Source: Pseudomonas putida (GTDB lineage Bacteria; Pseudomonadota; Gammaproteobacteria; Pseudomonadales; Pseudomonadaceae). From it: DNA of 64,000 nt. A model generated the notes under the pieces. That model had not been told where the DNA came from. It saw only the letters and a list, made by a program, of their open reading frames with translations, and searched no databases. The DNA lies in contig NZ_CP026115.2 of NCBI RefSeq assembly GCF_009883635.2, forward strand, positions 2,542,001 to 2,606,000, given 5' to 3'. Both the position numbers and the translations under genes were made by a program. Shown in pieces: positions 1-9,096 of this stretch (position 1 is the first letter of the stretch; each line of letters begins with the position of its first letter).

Positions 1-1051
1 CCAGGTCATCGAGGACCGGGATCAGTTCGTACCAGTTCAGCCCGCGTGCCACCCGCTCGCGCATTTCCAGGGCCTGGGCCTTGTGGCGTTCCGGCAGGCT
101 GAGGTCGTCGAGCAGGCCGATCAGAGTCTGTTCGATGTGCGCTGCGACCTGGCTGTACGGCGGCTCCACCGCATCGGGAAGGGAGTAGGGGCCGTCCTCA
201 CCGAATACTTCTTCGAGTGTCGCCGGCACCGGGACTGTCGGCTGCTCAGGCTGTTCCTGCAGGTCGGGAGCTTCATCGGCCTGCAGCTCAGCTTCAGGCT
301 GGACCACTACCGGTTGTTCAACGGTATGTGGCTGTGCAATCAACTCCGGCTGCGCAGCTTCCTCAGGCTCCGGGGCAGGCGCGGCGGCAGCCAGAGGTTG
401 CAGCTCGTCCGCATCACGCGGCGGCAAGTCCACCAGCACAGGCCCATCCGGCTGCGGCTTGGCTTCGGCCGGCGCAACTTCAGGCGCAGGTTGCGCAGAC
501 TCAGCGGTCTCTGGCTGGGGCTCGTTGTCGCGGTTACCGAACAGGCGCTGCAGGAAGCCAGGACGGGCCTCGTCATCCGGCTTGCTCAGGGATGAAAGGG
601 CTCGACCTTGCAGGCCACTGAGCTCACCCAGCAGCGGCGGCAACTCACGTGACTGGGCGACCCCACCATCGAGCTTCTTCGCCAGCTTTTTCAGCGGCCG
701 GGCAACTTCACCGGGCAGCGGCAAGCCTTGAAGCTGGGTAACCAGCGCATTCAGGGCATCACTGACCTGATTCATGCGGGTTTCCCGGCGCTGCTCGGAG
801 TCCAACACCGCCTTTTCCAAGCGCGGGATCAACCCGGCCAGGCCGGCGTCCATGTTGTCGCTGCGGATGACCTCGCGCATTTCCTTCATGTACTGGTCGA
901 CGACCTTGTCGCTGCCTTCGGCCGCCAGAGTGCTGCGCACCAGGCCACGGCGCAGCAGGTCGAGGCGCGCGTTCCAGCGGCGTTCGAGCTTTTCCTGCTG
1001 TTCGATGCTTTTAAGGTATTTTTCTTTCCAGCGCTCGGCTTCTTCGGTCAT
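1..1051 (-). CDS. dgcH: Diguanylate cyclase N-terminal part (DgcH-like), cut by window edge
   Basis: The reading frame stays open from the ATG at 1051 to the left edge, giving 350 residues with no stop. It begins MTEEAERWKEKYL and is charged and helical for about 170 residues (coiled-coil-like). A long Pro/Ala/Glu/Gln-rich linker follows (about residues 180-295), then a helical segment ending at the window edge. The catalytic GGDEF domain would lie outside the window. The identity rests on synteny: in P. aeruginosa the diguanylate cyclase DgcH (PA5487) is followed by the same nuclease-like gene, dsbA and cc4. No transmembrane segment is visible in the part seen, so a cytoplasmic sensor region is likely. 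The enzyme activity cannot be confirmed from the sequence present. Confidence 0.75.
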   Translation of the reverse strand, partial: MTEEAERWKEKYLKSIEQQEKLERRWNARLDLLRRGLVRSTLAAEGSDKVVDQYMKEMREVIRSDNMDAGLAGLIPRLEKAVLDSEQRRETRMNQVSDALNALVTQLQGLPLPGEVARPLKKLAKKLDGGVAQSRELPPLLGELSGLQGRALSSLSKPDDEARPGFLQRLFGNRDNEPQPETAESAQPAPEVAPAEAKPQPDGPVLVDLPPRDADELQPLAAAAPAPEPEEAAQPELIAQPHTVEQPVVVQPEAELQADEAPDLQEQPEQPTVPVPATLEEVFGEDGPYSLPDAVEPPYSQVAAHIEQTLIGLLDDLSLPERHKAQALEMRERVARGLNWYELIPVLDDL

Positions 1052-1149
1052 GCCTGGATCCGCGACGGGTAATGCATCTGTGGGCTGTGTAATTACACGC
1101 TGTCGGCGCGCGCCTCGAACACTTGAGGGCTTGCCGCGGTTTAGCTGAT

Positions 1150-2004
1150 CTAGCTCAAGACCGGCAGCGTATCCACAGTCAGTGCATCAGGCAATCGGAT
1201 CTCTACCGCAACGGGAAGATGGTCGGAAATCGGCTGCGCCAGCACCTCGACCCGCTCCAGGGTCAGGCTTGGGCTGAGCAGGATGTGGTCCAGGCAGCGC
1301 TGCGGGCGCCAGCTGGGGAAGGTGGCTTCGACCTGTGGTGCGATCAGGCCCAGATCGCGGAGGGGCGAATGCTCGAGCAGGTCGGTGGCGTGGGTATTCA
1401 TGTCGCCCATGAGTACCTGATGGCGGTAGCCGCCGATCAATTCGCGAATGTAGCCCAGTTGAAGGGCGCGAGTCTTGGCACCCAGGGCCAGGTGCATCAT
1501 GACCACGATCAGCGCATCCTCACCCTCGCCAAAACGCACCAGGATCGCACCACGGCCGGCCGGGCCGGGCAGCGGGTGATCTTCGAGCAGTTGTGGCTTG
1601 ATGCGGCTGAGCACGCCATTGCTGTGCTGGGCAAAACGCCCGAGGTTGCGATTGAGCTGCTGGTACCAATAAGGAAAGGAACCCAGTTGGGCCAAGTGCT
1701 CCACCTGGTTGACGTAGCCTGAGCGCAGGCTGCCGCCATCGGCCTCCTGCAGGGCCACCAGGTCGAAGTCGTTGAGCAACTGACCGATTTTCTTCAGGTT
1801 GCCGGCCCGCCCGGTGTGCGGCAGCAGGTGCTGCCAGCTGCGGGTCAGGTAATGCCGGTAGCGCTCGGTACTGATGCCCACCTGGATGTTGAAGCTGAGC
1901 AGCCGCAGACGACCATCCTCGGGCAGGCCAGGGGCCTGCAGGTGATGCTCGTTGACCTGCGGCTGGTGCAGGCCAATGCCACGCGCGGTTCTGAAGCGGC
2001 GCAT
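1150..2004 (-). CDS. Endonuclease/exonuclease/phosphatase family protein
   Basis: This 284-residue protein has the ordered motifs of the EEP (DNase I-like) superfamily: LLSFNIQ near residue 37 (metal-binding Asn), LQEADGG near 86 (metal-binding Glu), MMHLALGAKTRA near 168, GDMNTHA near 199 (catalytic Asp/Asn), LDHILLS near 238 and SDHLPVAVEI near 260 (catalytic Asp-His). All catalytic residues are therefore present. No signal peptide is seen, so it is probably cytoplasmic. It lies between dgcH and dsbA, as PA5488 does in P. aeruginosa. The substrate (nucleic acid, phosphoinositide or other phosphodiester) cannot be told from sequence. Confidence 0.85.
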   Translation of the reverse strand: MRRFRTARGIGLHQPQVNEHHLQAPGLPEDGRLRLLSFNIQVGISTERYRHYLTRSWQHLLPHTGRAGNLKKIGQLLNDFDLVALQEADGGSLRSGYVNQVEHLAQLGSFPYWYQQLNRNLGRFAQHSNGVLSRIKPQLLEDHPLPGPAGRGAILVRFGEGEDALIVVMMHLALGAKTRALQLGYIRELIGGYRHQVLMGDMNTHATDLLEHSPLRDLGLIAPQVEATFPSWRPQRCLDHILLSPSLTLERVEVLAQPISDHLPVAVEIRLPDALTVDTLPVLS

Positions 2005-2016
2005 GGGGTTCGCCGC

Positions 2017-2652
2017 TTACTTAGCGGCGCGCTCCTTGGCGATCAGCTGGTCGGCAACGTTCAGTACGCCGTCCGGCCCGCCGGCGGTACCCAGGTCGAA
2101 GCGGTACTTGCCGTTGACCACCATGCTCGGTACGCCGGTGATCTCGTACTTCTTCGCCAGTTCCTTGGCCTGGTTGACCTGGCCCTTGATGGCGAACGAG
2201 TTGAAGGTGGCGAGGAACTTGTCCTTGTCGACACCCTGGGTGGCAAGGAAATCGGCCATGTCGTTCGGGTCGGTCAGGCGCTTGCGCTGGTTCTGGATGG
2301 CGTCGAAGACCGCGGCGTGAACCTTGTGCTCGACACCCATGGCTTCGAGGGTCAGGAACATCTGGCCGTGGGCGTCCCATGGGCCGCCGAACATGGCTGG
2401 TACGCGCTTGAAGTTGACGTCCTTGGGCAGTTTCTCGACCCATGGGTTGATGGTTGGCTCGAAGTGGTAGCAGTGTGGGCAGCCATACCAGAACAGCTCG
2501 ACCACTTCGATCTTGCCTGGCTGGGATACCGGAACAGGGTTGCTCAGCTCGATGTATTCCTTGCCGGCAGTGGCAGGCTCTGCGGCCTGGACGGCAGTCA
2601 TACCGAAGACGCTGGCAGCGACCAGCGCGGCGCTGAGAATCAGTTTACGCAT
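2017..2652 (-). CDS. dsbA: Thiol:disulfide interchange protein DsbA
   Basis: A periplasmic oxidase that introduces disulfide bonds into exported proteins and is re-oxidised by DsbB. The 211-residue precursor starts MRKLILSAALVAAS with a Sec signal peptide likely cleaved after VQA (about residue 23). The redox-active CPHC motif is at residues 58-61 in the context FWYGCPHCYHF, which is typical of DsbA. The conserved cis-proline loop TGVPS lies about 100 residues later, after the inserted helical domain. It is transcribed in the same direction as cc4 but separated from it by a strong terminator, so it probably has its own promoter. Confidence 0.96.
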   Translation of the reverse strand: MRKLILSAALVAASVFGMTAVQAAEPATAGKEYIELSNPVPVSQPGKIEVVELFWYGCPHCYHFEPTINPWVEKLPKDVNFKRVPAMFGGPWDAHGQMFLTLEAMGVEHKVHAAVFDAIQNQRKRLTDPNDMADFLATQGVDKDKFLATFNSFAIKGQVNQAKELAKKYEITGVPSMVVNGKYRFDLGTAGGPDGVLNVADQLIAKERAAK

Positions 2653-2748
2653 GCTTTACTCCTGAGCATTCATTGGTCGCCTCGACGCGACCTGTGCTGT
2701 GACCGGTGGCGAAGGGCCCGAGTTCTGTAGTGTAACGGCTGCGGACAG

Positions 2749-2775
2749 AAAAAAGGGCGGTCCGCGCCGCCCTTT
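2749..2775 (-). terminator. Rho-independent terminator after cytochrome c4 gene
   Basis: On the minus strand GGGCGG (2772-2767) pairs with CCGCCC (2760-2755) around a 6-base loop and is followed by six T residues (2754-2749). It lies about 30 bases after the cc4 stop and before dsbA. Confidence 0.85.
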
Positions 2776-2805
2776 CATCTTTAGCGTTACCGCATTAACC
2801 GAACG

Positions 2806-3423
2806 TTAATGCAGGCCCTGGATGTAGCTGGCCAGCGCTTCGATCTCATGGTTGCTCAGCTTGCCGGCGATGGTGCGCATGGTCATCGCATCGCCGTCGT
2901 TGGTGCGGTTGCCTTCGCGGAAGTCGGTGAGCTGCTTGGTCACGTACTGCGAATGCTGGCCGCCCAGGTGCGGGAAACCGGCAAGGGCAATACCTGCGCC
3001 GTTGGGAGAGTGGCAACCGGTGCAGGCAGGCATGCCTTTTTCCAGGTTGCCGCCATTGAACAGCGCGCGGCCGCGTTCGACCAGCTTGGGATCGGCCGCC
3101 CCGACACTGCCCTTCTGGCTGGAGAACCAGGCGGCGATATCGGCCAGGTCCTGGTCACTGAAGTTGGCCAGCATGCCGGTCATTTCCAGCACGGTGCGCT
3201 TGCCCGACTTGATGTCGTGCAATTGTTTTTCCAGATATCTCTGGCCCTGGCCGGCCAGTTTCGGGAAGTTCGGCGCCAGGCTGTTGCCGTCGGGGTTGTG
3301 GCAGGCACCACAGACGGCTGTCTTGGCCTGGCCGGCGGCGGCATCGCCTTTGATGGGTTCCGCAGCAGTGGCCGCACCTGCGACACCCAGGGTCAACAGC
3401 AGACTCACGACTAATTTGTTCAT
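2806..3423 (-). CDS. cc4: Di-heme cytochrome c4
   Basis: A periplasmic di-heme cytochrome that carries electrons to terminal oxidases. The 205-residue precursor has a signal peptide MNKLVVSLLLTLGVAGAATA. Two heme-binding sites are visible, CGACH at residues 38-42 and CTGCH near 137, each in a domain of about 90 residues; methionines downstream of each (for example in MTGMLANF and AMTMRTIAG) are the likely axial ligands. The duplicated-domain layout and length match cytochrome c4. The neighbouring c5-like gene and the aa3 oxidase elsewhere in this window suggest a shared respiratory role. Confidence 0.95.
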   Translation of the reverse strand: MNKLVVSLLLTLGVAGAATAAEPIKGDAAAGQAKTAVCGACHNPDGNSLAPNFPKLAGQGQRYLEKQLHDIKSGKRTVLEMTGMLANFSDQDLADIAAWFSSQKGSVGAADPKLVERGRALFNGGNLEKGMPACTGCHSPNGAGIALAGFPHLGGQHSQYVTKQLTDFREGNRTNDGDAMTMRTIAGKLSNHEIEALASYIQGLH

Positions 3424-3454
3424 CAGCTAATCCAACACGGCTAAGGGTGAAATG

Positions 3455-3757
3455 TTATGTATCGGGACTGCCGCTCATCCAAAGGATGACCAAACGGTAG
3501 TCCTCGGCACTGCAGTCCATGCACAATCCACGCGGCGGCATAGCCTTGAAACCCTGGGTAACATGCACTACCAGCTGCTCCATGCCTTGCGCCAGCCTTG
3601 GCTCCCAAGCTGCCGGGTCACCCTTCTTGGGTGCCTGTGGCAACTGCCCGGCGTGACAGGCCGCACACGTGCGGTTGTACAACGCCTCGGGATCCTGTGT
3701 AGCCTGTGCGCTGAAAAACGGCAGGAACATACCGACAGCTAGCAGCCATTTCGCCAT
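3455..3757 (-). CDS. Small cytochrome c5-like protein
   Basis: The start at 3757 ([15 protein letters not shown]) gives a 100-residue exported protein; the open frame extends further upstream but would overlap engB. The signal peptide ends near SAQA (about residue 19). One heme site, CAACH, is at residues 31-35. Near the C-terminus [11 protein letters not shown] gives the methionine ligand and the extra pair of cysteines typical of cytochrome c5. It probably carries electrons in the periplasm. An upstream AGGTCG is a weak ribosome site. Its P. aeruginosa counterpart by position is the probable cytochrome between cc4 and engB. Confidence 0.85.
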   Translation of the reverse strand: MAKWLLAVGMFLPFFSAQATQDPEALYNRTCAACHAGQLPQAPKKGDPAAWEPRLAQGMEQLVVHVTQGFKAMPPRGLCMDCSAEDYRLVILWMSGSPDT

Positions 3758-3950
3758 GCGAAACGACCTGACAGGGTTGGGGGACGCGCTGCGTTCTGAT
3801 GCGCGAGCTATTGTTCGACACCCCATGCCCATTCCCCTTCGCTGGGAGAATGAGCACACAAAAACTGGGGCATTATATACTTCCGCCATCCAAACGGAAA
3901 CGACACCGCTTGCCGGCCTAGGCTTTGGCAACACCCACATCGGAAATCCC

Positions 3951-4583
3951 ATGCAAGTCAATAACCCCATCCTCGGCCTCTGCCAGAGAGCCAAATTCGC
4001 CCTCAGCGCTGCCAAGGTCGAACAATGCCCGGACGACCAGGGTTACGAGGTGGCTTTTGCCGGCCGTTCCAACGCCGGCAAATCCAGCGCCCTCAATACC
4101 CTGACTCATGCCAGCCTGGCGCGTACCTCGAAAACCCCAGGGCGCACCCAGCTGTTGAATTTCTTCAGTCTGGACGATGAACGGCGTTTGGTCGACCTGC
4201 CGGGCTACGGATATGCAAAAGTCCCGATTCCGCTGAAGCAACACTGGCAGAAGCACCTGGAGGCCTACCTGGGCAGCCGTGATTGCCTGAAAGGCATCAT
4301 TTTGATGATGGATGTGCGTCACCCGATGACCGACTTCGACAAGATGATGCTCGACTGGGCCAAGGCCAGCGGCATGCCGATGCACATCCTGCTGACCAAA
4401 GCCGACAAGCTGACCCACGGTGCGGGCAAGAACACCTTGCTCAAGGTGCAGTCGGAGATTCGCAAGGGGTGGGGTGACGCGGCGACCATCCAGCTGTTCT
4501 CGGCACCCAAGCGCCTGGGCCTGGAAGAGGCCTACCGGGTACTGGCGGACTGGATGGAGCTGGAAGACAAGCCAGTAGCCTGA
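3951..4583 (+). CDS. engB: Ribosome biogenesis GTP-binding protein EngB/YsxC
   Basis: An essential small GTPase needed for large-subunit assembly (and linked to division in some species). The chosen start [10 protein letters not shown] gives 210 residues, the usual length; the frame runs further upstream but would add a non-conserved extension. GTPase motifs are complete: G1 GRSNAGKSS (about residues 38-46), G2 TPGRT, G3 DLPGYG, G4 TKADK and G5 FSAPK. The gene faces away from the cytochrome genes and converges on the polA side through an intergenic region holding an sRNA. Confidence 0.95.
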   Translation: MQVNNPILGLCQRAKFALSAAKVEQCPDDQGYEVAFAGRSNAGKSSALNTLTHASLARTSKTPGRTQLLNFFSLDDERRLVDLPGYGYAKVPIPLKQHWQKHLEAYLGSRDCLKGIILMMDVRHPMTDFDKMMLDWAKASGMPMHILLTKADKLTHGAGKNTLLKVQSEIRKGWGDAATIQLFSAPKRLGLEEAYRVLADWMELEDKPVA

Positions 4584-4591
4584 CCTGTATC

Positions 4592-4619
4592 CGGTCCCTG
4601 TGGGTGCCCACAGGGACCG
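4592..4619. terminator. Long perfect hairpin after engB
   Basis: A 13-bp perfect stem (4592-4604 with 4607-4619, GC-rich) around 2 bases lies about 10 bases after the engB stop. It has no T-run, so it could be a processing or pausing hairpin or a terminator lacking a U tail. Confidence 0.5.
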
Positions 4620-4636
4620 ATACTCAAATTCCGGGC

Positions 4637-4766
4637 AAAAAAAACCCCGGACTTCGTATGGGGAGGGGGAAGTTCGGGGTCCAAGTCTGGACCGCTAGGG
4701 CGGGGTCCAGGTATCTGCCAACACTTAACACAACATAGGAGCATCGAAAGGCTTCACCAGCCATTC
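4637..4766 (-). ncRNA. ersA: ErsA-like small RNA (Spot 42 locus position)
   Basis: The polA-engB intergenic region is where E. coli has Spot 42 and P. aeruginosa has ErsA. On the minus strand there is an AlgU/sigma-22-type promoter, then about 130 bases, then a strong terminator: the stem CCCCGAACTT/AAGTCCGGGG (4679-4670 with 4654-4645, one mismatch) around a C/T-rich loop, followed by eight T residues (4644-4637). A second stem TGGACC/GGTCCA (4709-4704 with 4693-4688) lies inside. The C-rich loop is a plausible Hfq-assisted pairing region. The length agrees with the roughly 130 nt known for ErsA. The 5' end is inferred from the promoter. Confidence 0.75.
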
Positions 4767-4772
4767 AGTTAC

Positions 4773-4800
4773 TCTGAGTTCCACTTCACCGGTTTAGTTC
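4773..4800 (-). promoter_or_regulatory. AlgU (sigma-22/RpoE)-like promoter of the sRNA
   Basis: On the minus strand GAACTA (4800-4795), a 17-base spacer and TCAGA (4777-4773) resemble the envelope-stress consensus GAACTT-N16/17-TCTGA. The start would fall near 4766. ErsA in P. aeruginosa is AlgU-dependent, which supports the reading. Confidence 0.6.
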
Positions 4801-4811
4801 CGGAGCCCTCA

Positions 4812-4830
4812 AAACTATTTGCGATAGTTT
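4812..4830 (-). terminator. Weak hairpin downstream of polA
   Basis: A 7-bp stem AAACTAT/ATAGTTT (4812-4818 with 4824-4830) lies about 90 bases after the polA stop, followed on the minus strand by TTGAGGG. It is AT-rich and may help end polA transcription before the sRNA promoter. Confidence 0.35.
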
Positions 4831-4915
4831 CATGAAACTCCCGAACTAATGGCATCAAGCCATACCAGGATCCGCGTCACCACGTCGCAGATCCTACACA
4901 TCTTTCCCAGCTCAA

Positions 4916-7663
4916 TCAGTGAGCTTCGTCCCAATTCGAACCAACACCTGCTTCGACCACCAGCGGAACATCCAGTTGCGCGGCGTTGCTCATTTGCGTG
5001 CGGATTTCATCTTTCACCTGGTCGACCAGGTCTTCACGTACTTCCAGCACCAGTTCGTCGTGCACCTGCAGGATCACCCGCGCATCCAGGCCGCTCTCGC
5101 TCAGCCAGTTGTCGACGTTGACCATGGCGCGCTTGATGATGTCGGCGGCGGTGCCCTGCATCGGCGCGTTGATTGCCGTGCGCTCGGCGCCTTTGCGCAG
5201 GGCCGGGTTCTTGGCGTTGATGTCTGGCAGGTACAAGCGGCGGCCGAACAGGGTTTCGACGAAGCCTTGCTCGGCGGCCTGGGCGCGGGTGCGCTCCATG
5301 TAGGCCAGCACGCCCGGGTAGCGGGCGAAGTAGCGGTCGATGTAATCCTGCGACTGCTTGCGGTCGACGCCAATCTGCTTGGCCAGGCCGAACGCACTCA
5401 TGCCGTAGATCAGGCCGAAGTTGATGGCCTTGGCGCTGCGGCGCTGGTCGGTGGTGACGTCTTCCAGCGCCACGCTGAACACTTCCGCTGCCGTCGCGCG
5501 GTGCACGTCCAGATCGTTGCGGAAGGCATGCAGCAGGCCTTCATCCTTGGCCAGGTGGGCCATGATGCGCAGTTCGATCTGCGAATAGTCCGCCGCCAGC
5601 AGCTTGTAGCCGGGGCTGGCAACGAAGGCCTGGCGAATGCGCCGCCCCTCGGCGGTGCGGATCGGGATGTTCTGCAGGTTCGGATCGCTGGACGACAGGC
5701 GCCCGGTGGCGGCCACGGCCTGCTGGTAGGACGTGTGGATACGCCCGGTGCGCGGGTTGATCTGCCCTGGCAGCTTGTCGGTGTAGGTGCTCTTGAGCTT
5801 GCTCAGGCTGCGGTACTGCATCAGCACCTCGGGCAGCGGGTAGCCCTGCTCGGCAAGTTCGTCGAGCACCGCTTCAGCGGTGGAGGGCTGGCCCTTGGCG
5901 GTCTTGCTCAGCACCGGCATGCCCAGCTTGTCATACAGAATCGCGCCCAATTGCTTGGGCGAGCCAAGGTTGAACTCCTCGCCGGCCAGCGCGTAGGCAC
6001 GTTGCTCCAGTTCGGCCATCTTCACGCCCAGCTCACCGCTTTGCACCTGCAGCAACGCGGCATCGACCAGCGCGCCCTGGCGCTCGATCTTGGCCAGCAC
6101 CGGCACCAGCGGCATCTCGATGTCCATCAGTACCGGCTGCACGCTCGGCGTCTGCGCCAAACGCGCCTGCAGCGCGTGGTGCAGGCGCAGGGTGATGTCG
6201 GCGTCCTCGGCGGCATAAGGGCCGGCCTTGTCCAGGTTGATCTGGTTGAAGGTCAGCTGCTTGGCACCCTTGCCAGCGATGTCCTCGAAGGCGATGGTGG
6301 TGTGGTCGAGGTACTTCAGCGCCAGGCTGTCCATGTCATGACGGGTGGCGGTGGAGTTGAGCACGTACGACTCGAGCATGGTGTCGTAGGCCACGCCGCG
6401 CATCTCGATGGCGGGCGAGTTGTTGGCGAGGATGTTGATGTCGTACTTGGCGTTCTGCCCGACCTTGGCCTTGGCCGGGTCTTCCAGCAGCGGCTTCAGT
6501 GCCAGCAGCACAGCCTCGCGGTCTAGCTGGGTCGGGGCGCCTTCGTAGTCGTGGGCCAGGGGCACATAGGCCGCTTCATGGGGCTCGACGGCAAACGACA
6601 GGCCCACCAGCTGCGCCTGTTGGGCGTCCAGGCTGGTGGTCTCGGTGTCGAAGGCGAACAGCGGCGCCTGGCGCAGCTTCTCCAACCAGGCGTCGAAGCG
6701 GGCCTGGTCGAGAATGGTTTCGTACTTGGGCTCGACGTTGGCGACCGGCGCTTCGACCACAGGGGCGACATCGCCGGCCCTGGCCGCATCGCGCTGCACC
6801 TCGGCGACCCAGCTCTTGAACTCCATTTCGGTGTACAGCGCCAGCAGCGCCTCGCGGTCAGGCTCGCCGCAAACCAGCGCCTCGACTTCCACATCCAGCG
6901 GCACGTCGCACTTGATGGTGGCCAGTTCGTAGGACAGAAACGCCGAGTCGCGGTGCTCTTCGAGCTTGGCCGGCAGGGTCTTGGCGCCGCGGATGGCCAG
7001 GGTCGGGACCTTGTCGAGGTTGGCGTACAGGTCGCTGAGGCCACCGCCGATTCCGGTCAGCAGGCCAACTGCAGTTTTCTCGCCGACGCCGGGCACGCCC
7101 GGAATATTGTCGACCTTGTCACCCATCAGGGCGAGGAAGTCGATGATGTGTTCCGGGCCAACGCCGAATTTCTCGTGCACGCCGGCCACGTCCAGCACGC
7201 TGCCGGTCATGGTGTTGACCAGGGTCACGTGGCCGTCCACCAGTTGCGCCATGTCCTTGTCGCCGGTCGAGATGATCACCGGCCGGCCCTGAGTCGCGCT
7301 GCTGCGGGCGAGGGTGCCGATCACGTCATCGGCCTCGACGCCTTCGACGCACAGCAGCGGGTAACCCAATGCCCGGACGCTGGCATGCAGCGGCTCGACC
7401 TGCACGCGCAGGTCATCGGGCATGCTCGGCCGGTTGGCCTTGTACTCAGCGAACATGGCATCACGGAAGGTCCCGCCCTTGGCGTCGAAGACCACGGCGA
7501 ACAGGCTGTCGGGGTATTGCTTGCGCAGGCTCTTGAGCATGTTCAGCACACCCTTGACCGCACCGGTCGGCATGCCCTTGGAAGTGGTCAGCGGCGGTAG
7601 CGCGTGAAAGGCGCGGTAGAGGTAGGAGGAACCGTCCACCAGGACGAGGGGCGCTTGGCTCAT
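4916..7663 (-). CDS. polA: DNA polymerase I
   Basis: A polymerase for repair, Okazaki fragment processing and primer removal. The start at [13 protein letters not shown] (7663, ribosome site AAGG) gives 915 residues. The order is: 5' nuclease domain (about 1-290, with GDKDMAQL and the helix-hairpin-helix around [10 protein letters not shown]), 3'-5' proofreading domain (about 325-515; [11 protein letters not shown] keeps the Asp and Glu, so proofreading is probably active), and polymerase domain with motif A DYSQIELR, the O-helix region [14 protein letters not shown] and motif [10 protein letters not shown]. The length and residues match a complete, active family member. The next gene in the same direction is the sRNA. 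Confidence 0.98.
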   Translation of the reverse strand: MSQAPLVLVDGSSYLYRAFHALPPLTTSKGMPTGAVKGVLNMLKSLRKQYPDSLFAVVFDAKGGTFRDAMFAEYKANRPSMPDDLRVQVEPLHASVRALGYPLLCVEGVEADDVIGTLARSSATQGRPVIISTGDKDMAQLVDGHVTLVNTMTGSVLDVAGVHEKFGVGPEHIIDFLALMGDKVDNIPGVPGVGEKTAVGLLTGIGGGLSDLYANLDKVPTLAIRGAKTLPAKLEEHRDSAFLSYELATIKCDVPLDVEVEALVCGEPDREALLALYTEMEFKSWVAEVQRDAARAGDVAPVVEAPVANVEPKYETILDQARFDAWLEKLRQAPLFAFDTETTSLDAQQAQLVGLSFAVEPHEAAYVPLAHDYEGAPTQLDREAVLLALKPLLEDPAKAKVGQNAKYDINILANNSPAIEMRGVAYDTMLESYVLNSTATRHDMDSLALKYLDHTTIAFEDIAGKGAKQLTFNQINLDKAGPYAAEDADITLRLHHALQARLAQTPSVQPVLMDIEMPLVPVLAKIERQGALVDAALLQVQSGELGVKMAELEQRAYALAGEEFNLGSPKQLGAILYDKLGMPVLSKTAKGQPSTAEAVLDELAEQGYPLPEVLMQYRSLSKLKSTYTDKLPGQINPRTGRIHTSYQQAVAATGRLSSSDPNLQNIPIRTAEGRRIRQAFVASPGYKLLAADYSQIELRIMAHLAKDEGLLHAFRNDLDVHRATAAEVFSVALEDVTTDQRRSAKAINFGLIYGMSAFGLAKQIGVDRKQSQDYIDRYFARYPGVLAYMERTRAQAAEQGFVETLFGRRLYLPDINAKNPALRKGAERTAINAPMQGTAADIIKRAMVNVDNWLSESGLDARVILQVHDELVLEVREDLVDQVKDEIRTQMSNAAQLDVPLVVEAGVGSNWDEAH

Positions 7664-7737
7664 GAGCAGAATCAACCTTTTCGGCGGGTCCGGAGCTAGA
7701 ATAGCCGGATCAATGACGACAAAGGGACTAGGTTATC

Positions 7738-8025
7738 ATGCGTACACTCAATCGCTTGTTACTGCTGGGCCTGCTGGCAACCATGCCAGTCGTCACCCTC
7801 GCGGCGGACGACGCGCCATCGGCCGATCCCGATGTCACCATTCGCACGGAAGGCGATAAAACCATCCAGGAATACCGGCAAAACGGCTTCCTGTATGCGA
7901 TCAAGATCACGCCGAAAAACGGCAAGCCGTATTTCCTGGTCCGCGCCGATGGCACCGATGCCAACTTCATTCGTTCCGACCAACCGGACATGCTGATCCC
8001 GTCCTGGAAGATCTTCGAGTGGTAA
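7738..8025 (+). CDS. Small exported protein, DUF2782 family
   Basis: A 95-residue protein starting MRTLNRLLLLGLLATMP with a clear signal peptide, probably cleaved after LAA (about residue 23). The mature part of about 70 residues contains the pattern VTIRTEGDKTIQEYRQNG and ends IPSWKIFEW, as in the DUF2782 family found beside polA in pseudomonads. It is probably periplasmic; its function is unknown. It is divergent from polA with about 75 bases between, and is followed by a hairpin and then thrB in the same direction. Confidence 0.85.
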   Translation: MRTLNRLLLLGLLATMPVVTLAADDAPSADPDVTIRTEGDKTIQEYRQNGFLYAIKITPKNGKPYFLVRADGTDANFIRSDQPDMLIPSWKIFEW

Positions 8026-8054
8026 TCTGACGCGCGCACCGTTCACATCAACCC

Positions 8055-8092
8055 GGCACTTCCCGGCGGAAGTGCCCGTATGGGCATTTTTT
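8055..8092 (+). terminator. Terminator between the DUF2782 gene and thrB
   Basis: Two alternative stems, GGCACTTCC/GGAAGTGCC (8055-8063 with 8068-8076) and TGCCC/GGGCA (8073-8077 with 8082-8086), precede six T residues (8087-8092). The second stem plus T-run is a good terminator. It ends only 4 bases before the thrB ATG. Confidence 0.75.
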
Positions 8093-8096
8093 CATC

Positions 8097-9047
8097 ATGT
8101 CAGTCTTCACCCCCGTGACCCGGCCTGAGCTGGAAACCTTTCTGGCGCCGTACGAGCTGGGCCGTCTGCTCGACTTTCAGGGCATTGCCGCCGGTACCGA
8201 AAACAGCAACTTCTTCGTCAGCCTCGAACAGGGTGAGTTCGTCCTGACGCTGGTCGAGCGCGGGCCGGTCGAGGACATGCCGTTCTTCATCGACCTGCTC
8301 GACGTGCTGCACAATGCCGACATGCCGGTGCCCTACGCCCTGCGTGACCGTGACGGCAATGCCCTGCGCGAACTGTGCGGCAAGCCGGCCTTGCTGCAGC
8401 CGCGGCTGTCGGGCAAGCACATCAAGGCGCCGAACCCCCAGCACTGCGCCCAGGTGGGCGAGCTGCTGGCGCACATTCACCTGGCCACCCGCGAACGCAT
8501 CATCGAGCGCCGTACCGACCGAGGCCTGGACTGGATGCTGGCCTCGGGTGCCGAACTGCTGCCGCGCCTGAGCCCCGAGCAGGCTGCGCTGCTGCAACCG
8601 GCGCTGGACGAGATCACCGCGCACAAGGCGCCGATCATGGCCTTGCCGCGTGCCAACCTGCACGCCGACCTGTTCCGCGACAACGTGATGTTCGAAGGCA
8701 CTCACCTGACCGGTGTCATCGACTTCTACAACGCCTGCTCCGGGCCGATGCTGTATGACATCGCCATCACCGTGAACGACTGGTGCCTGGATGACCACGG
8801 TGCGATCGATGTGCCGCGCGCACAGGCACTGCTGGGGGCCTATGCGGCGCTGCGGCCGTTTACCGCTGCCGAAGCCGAGCTGTGGCCGGAAATGTTGCGG
8901 GTAGGCTGCGTGCGCTTCTGGCTGTCGCGCCTGATTGCCGCAGAATCGTTTGCCGGGATGGATGTGATGATCCACGACCCGAGCGAGTTCGAGGTGCGCT
9001 TGGCGCAGCGCCAGCAGGTGGCATTGCACCTGCCGTTCGCCCTCTAG
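8097..9047 (+). CDS. thrB: Homoserine kinase (pseudomonad type, APH fold)
   Basis: It phosphorylates homoserine using ATP in threonine synthesis. The 316-residue protein begins MSVFTPVTRPELE and shows the aminoglycoside-phosphotransferase/choline-kinase fold, not the GHMP fold of E. coli ThrB: the nucleotide-binding region GTENSNFFVSLEQGEFVLTL, the catalytic loop NLHADLFRDN (about residues 187-196) and the metal-binding IDFYNA (about 208-213). It ends LAQRQQVALHLPFAL, as in P. aeruginosa ThrB. No Shine-Dalgarno sequence precedes the ATG because a terminator T-run sits there. It converges on znuA. Confidence 0.93.
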   Translation: MSVFTPVTRPELETFLAPYELGRLLDFQGIAAGTENSNFFVSLEQGEFVLTLVERGPVEDMPFFIDLLDVLHNADMPVPYALRDRDGNALRELCGKPALLQPRLSGKHIKAPNPQHCAQVGELLAHIHLATRERIIERRTDRGLDWMLASGAELLPRLSPEQAALLQPALDEITAHKAPIMALPRANLHADLFRDNVMFEGTHLTGVIDFYNACSGPMLYDIAITVNDWCLDDHGAIDVPRAQALLGAYAALRPFTAAEAELWPEMLRVGCVRFWLSRLIAAESFAGMDVMIHDPSEFEVRLAQRQQVALHLPFAL

Positions 9048-9060
9048 ACCGCATCTGTTT

Positions 9061-9082
9061 CTTCGCGGGCAAGCCCGCGAAG
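9061..9082. repeat. REP palindrome between thrB and znuA (bidirectional terminator)
   Basis: CTTCGCGGGC/GCCCGCGAAG is a near-perfect palindrome of the P. putida REP type, lying between two convergent genes. Confidence 0.75.
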
Positions 9083-9096
9083 AGGCCGGAACAGGC

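Noticed and set aside
4919..6526. 535-codon frame opposite polA
   Set aside because: Antisense to the polymerase domain; composition is that of a reverse-frame shadow and no known motif is seen.
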